Shown: one piece after another, positions 14,218-15,008 of the stretch | How positions within the stretch are numbered: position 1 is the first letter of the stretch | Layout: every line of letters begins with the position of its first letter | NCBI GenBank assembly: GCA_017558425.1 | Contig: JAFYVD010000032.1 | Span: forward strand, 1-15,008 | Length of the DNA: 15,008 nt | Direction: 5' to 3' | Source of the DNA: Clostridia bacterium | GTDB taxonomy: Bacteria > Bacillota_A > Clostridia > RUG12999 | Position numbers and translations under genes: made by a program | The notes under the pieces: model-generated | Seen by the model: the letters and a program-made list of their open reading frames with translations, nothing else | Database searches by the model: none | What the model was told of the DNA's origin: nothing

Positions 14218-14250
14218 GGTAACTATAAGGTTAAAATTCGGTTACATATT
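14218..14250. repeat. Three direct 11-bp repeats (GGTAACTATAA-type), candidate response-regulator site
   Basis: GGTAACTATAA (14218-14228), GGTTAAAATTC (14229-14239) and GGTTACATATT (14240-14250) abut with exact 11-bp periodicity. GTAACC at 14256-14261 adds an inverted copy. The 11-bp phasing puts each GGTWAM on the same helix face, as for tandem sites of OmpR/PhoB-family regulators. It lies between the stalk-domain gene and the lon promoter. Confidence 0.5.
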
Positions 14251-14273
14251 GCAGAGTAACCAAAAATATGTTG

Positions 14274-14302
14274 TTGCAAAATCGGAAATTTTGGTGTATA
14301 AT
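14274..14302 (+). promoter_or_regulatory. Sigma-A promoter of lon
   Basis: TTGCAA (14274-14279), a 17-base spacer and TATAAT (14297-14302). The predicted start is near 14309, giving a leader of about 32 bases. No CIRCE element was seen, and the nearby GGTTAAA repeats do not fit the CtsR site, whose spacer is three bases. Confidence 0.75.
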
Positions 14303-14340
14303 AATTTTATGTGAAAAAATAAAGGAATGGAAAACACGGT

Positions 14341-15008
14341 ATGAACATTAAAAACGATAAAGTATATCCTCTTATGGTGCTGCGCGACATGGTGGTTTTT
14401 CCGCTGATGGTGGTACATCTCGACGTAGGCCGTGAGATTTCTAAAAATGCACTTTTTGCCGCAATGGAAAAAGACAGTATGATTTTTCTTGCGGCGCAGA
14501 AAGGATTTGCAGACGAATTTTCCGAAGAAGATATTTATTCTTTCGGTACAATAGCAAAAATAAAGCAGAAGCTTGAACTTCCGGGCGGAACAATCCGCAT
14601 TCTGGTTGAAGGTATCAGCCGTGCTGAAATGCTTGAAACCGAGATGTCGGGCACCTATCTCACAGCAAAAGTACGCGAGTTTGACTCGCTTTACGATAAA
14701 ACCGATATTGAAATAAGGGCAATGTCATCACGTTGTCGTGATTTGTTTATGGATTACATAAATATTTCCGGCTCGGTTCAGCCCGAAACGGTTCTTGGAA
14801 TGGCGGGGATTGACGACGAGGGCCAGCGTGCCGATGTGATGGCGTTTAATCTTGGAGTTCCCGTTGCCGGAAAACAGTCAATTCTGGAAGCGGTTGATGT
14901 GAAAGACAGACTGCTTCAACTCATATATATTCTCACTGAAGAAACCGAGCTTGCCAAAATAGGGCAGAAAATTGAACGCAAGGTTAAAGAGTCGCAGGAC
15001 AAGCATCA
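14341..15008 (+). CDS. lon: ATP-dependent protease Lon, N-terminal part (runs off window)
   Basis: 222 codons are open from ATG 14341 to the window end, with no stop. The start NIKNDKVYPLMVLRDMVVFPLMVVHLDVGR is the Lon N-terminal substrate-recognition domain, followed by FGTIAKIKQKLELPGGTIRILVEGISRAE (about residues 78-106) and AGKQSILEAVDVKDRLLQLI near 180-200. The last residues, a KIERKVKESQDK helix, enter the coiled-coil linker ahead of the AAA+ domain, which would lie outside the window together with the Ser-Lys protease dyad. The ribosome binding site is weak or distant (AAAGGA at 14321-14326). Lon degrades misfolded and regulatory proteins in the cytosol. Confidence is high from the conserved N-domain, although the catalytic domains are not seen. 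Confidence 0.92.
   Translation, partial: MNIKNDKVYPLMVLRDMVVFPLMVVHLDVGREISKNALFAAMEKDSMIFLAAQKGFADEFSEEDIYSFGTIAKIKQKLELPGGTIRILVEGISRAEMLETEMSGTYLTAKVREFDSLYDKTDIEIRAMSSRCRDLFMDYINISGSVQPETVLGMAGIDDEGQRADVMAFNLGVPVAGKQSILEAVDVKDRLLQLIYILTEETELAKIGQKIERKVKESQDKH

Noticed and set aside
14229..14246. CtsR heptad operator before lon
   Set aside because: GGTTAAA and GGTTACA are separated by four bases and differ from GGTCAAA; CtsR sites use a three-base spacer.
14327..14344. Five-codon reading frame (ATG GAA AAC ACG GTA TGA) overlapping the lon start codon
   Set aside because: The AAAGG upstream is only one base from its ATG, too close to initiate there. The overlap with lon is more easily chance.

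Overview
The window looks like chromosomal DNA of a low- to mid-GC member of the Clostridia (Firmicutes), probably an anaerobic gut-type lineage of the Oscillospirales/Ruminococcaceae kind. Reasons are a GGGtGRT-family protein, sigma-A promoters of TTGNNN-N16/17-TATAAT form, AGGAGG-type ribosome binding sites, the cdaA-cdaR pair, an ECF-type QueT with a preQ1-I riboswitch, a DUF1846 protein and a bacterial Lon. The rank below class is inference. No rRNA, tRNA, CRISPR array, transposase or phage gene was found.

Layout. 1-582 is the 3' end of a GGGtGRT gene with its terminator. 691-1297 is a compact divergent module: a small four-cysteine, membrane-anchored protein on the minus strand and a 74-residue XRE regulator on the plus strand, separated by a short region holding a perfect 22-bp palindrome, a second inverted repeat and a near-consensus promoter. 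1324-3297 (minus) is a GH35-like beta-galactosidase. 3361-3616 is a gene-free element bounded by ~36-bp imperfect inverted repeats and full of internal stems. 3618-5105 (minus) is a DUF1846 protein whose 5' leader carries an intrinsic terminator a few bases after the predicted transcription start. 5372-7637 is a polar amino acid ABC importer operon (lipoprotein, permease, ATPase) with a terminator-like hairpin after the first gene.

7698-12229 reads as one transcription unit: promoter, translational preQ1-I riboswitch, queT (preQ1 uptake), a DUF1015 protein, cdaA (c-di-AMP synthase), cdaR (its regulator) and a sugar-phosphate nucleotidyltransferase standing where glmM usually stands. 12236-14173 (minus) is a secreted protein with a YcdB/PepSY-like body and a copper-amine-oxidase-N-like C-terminal domain. 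It is divergent from lon, which starts at 14341 and runs off the window. Between these two genes lie three direct 11-bp repeats of a GGTWAM-type site, which look like a response-regulator binding site.

Most genes are ordinary chromosomal housekeeping or uptake genes. The least explained parts are the inverted-repeat element at 3361-3616, the XRE/zinc-ribbon divergent pair, the promoter-proximal terminator before DUF1846, and the helically phased repeats between the stalk-domain gene and lon. Family calls rest on recognised motifs without any database search.
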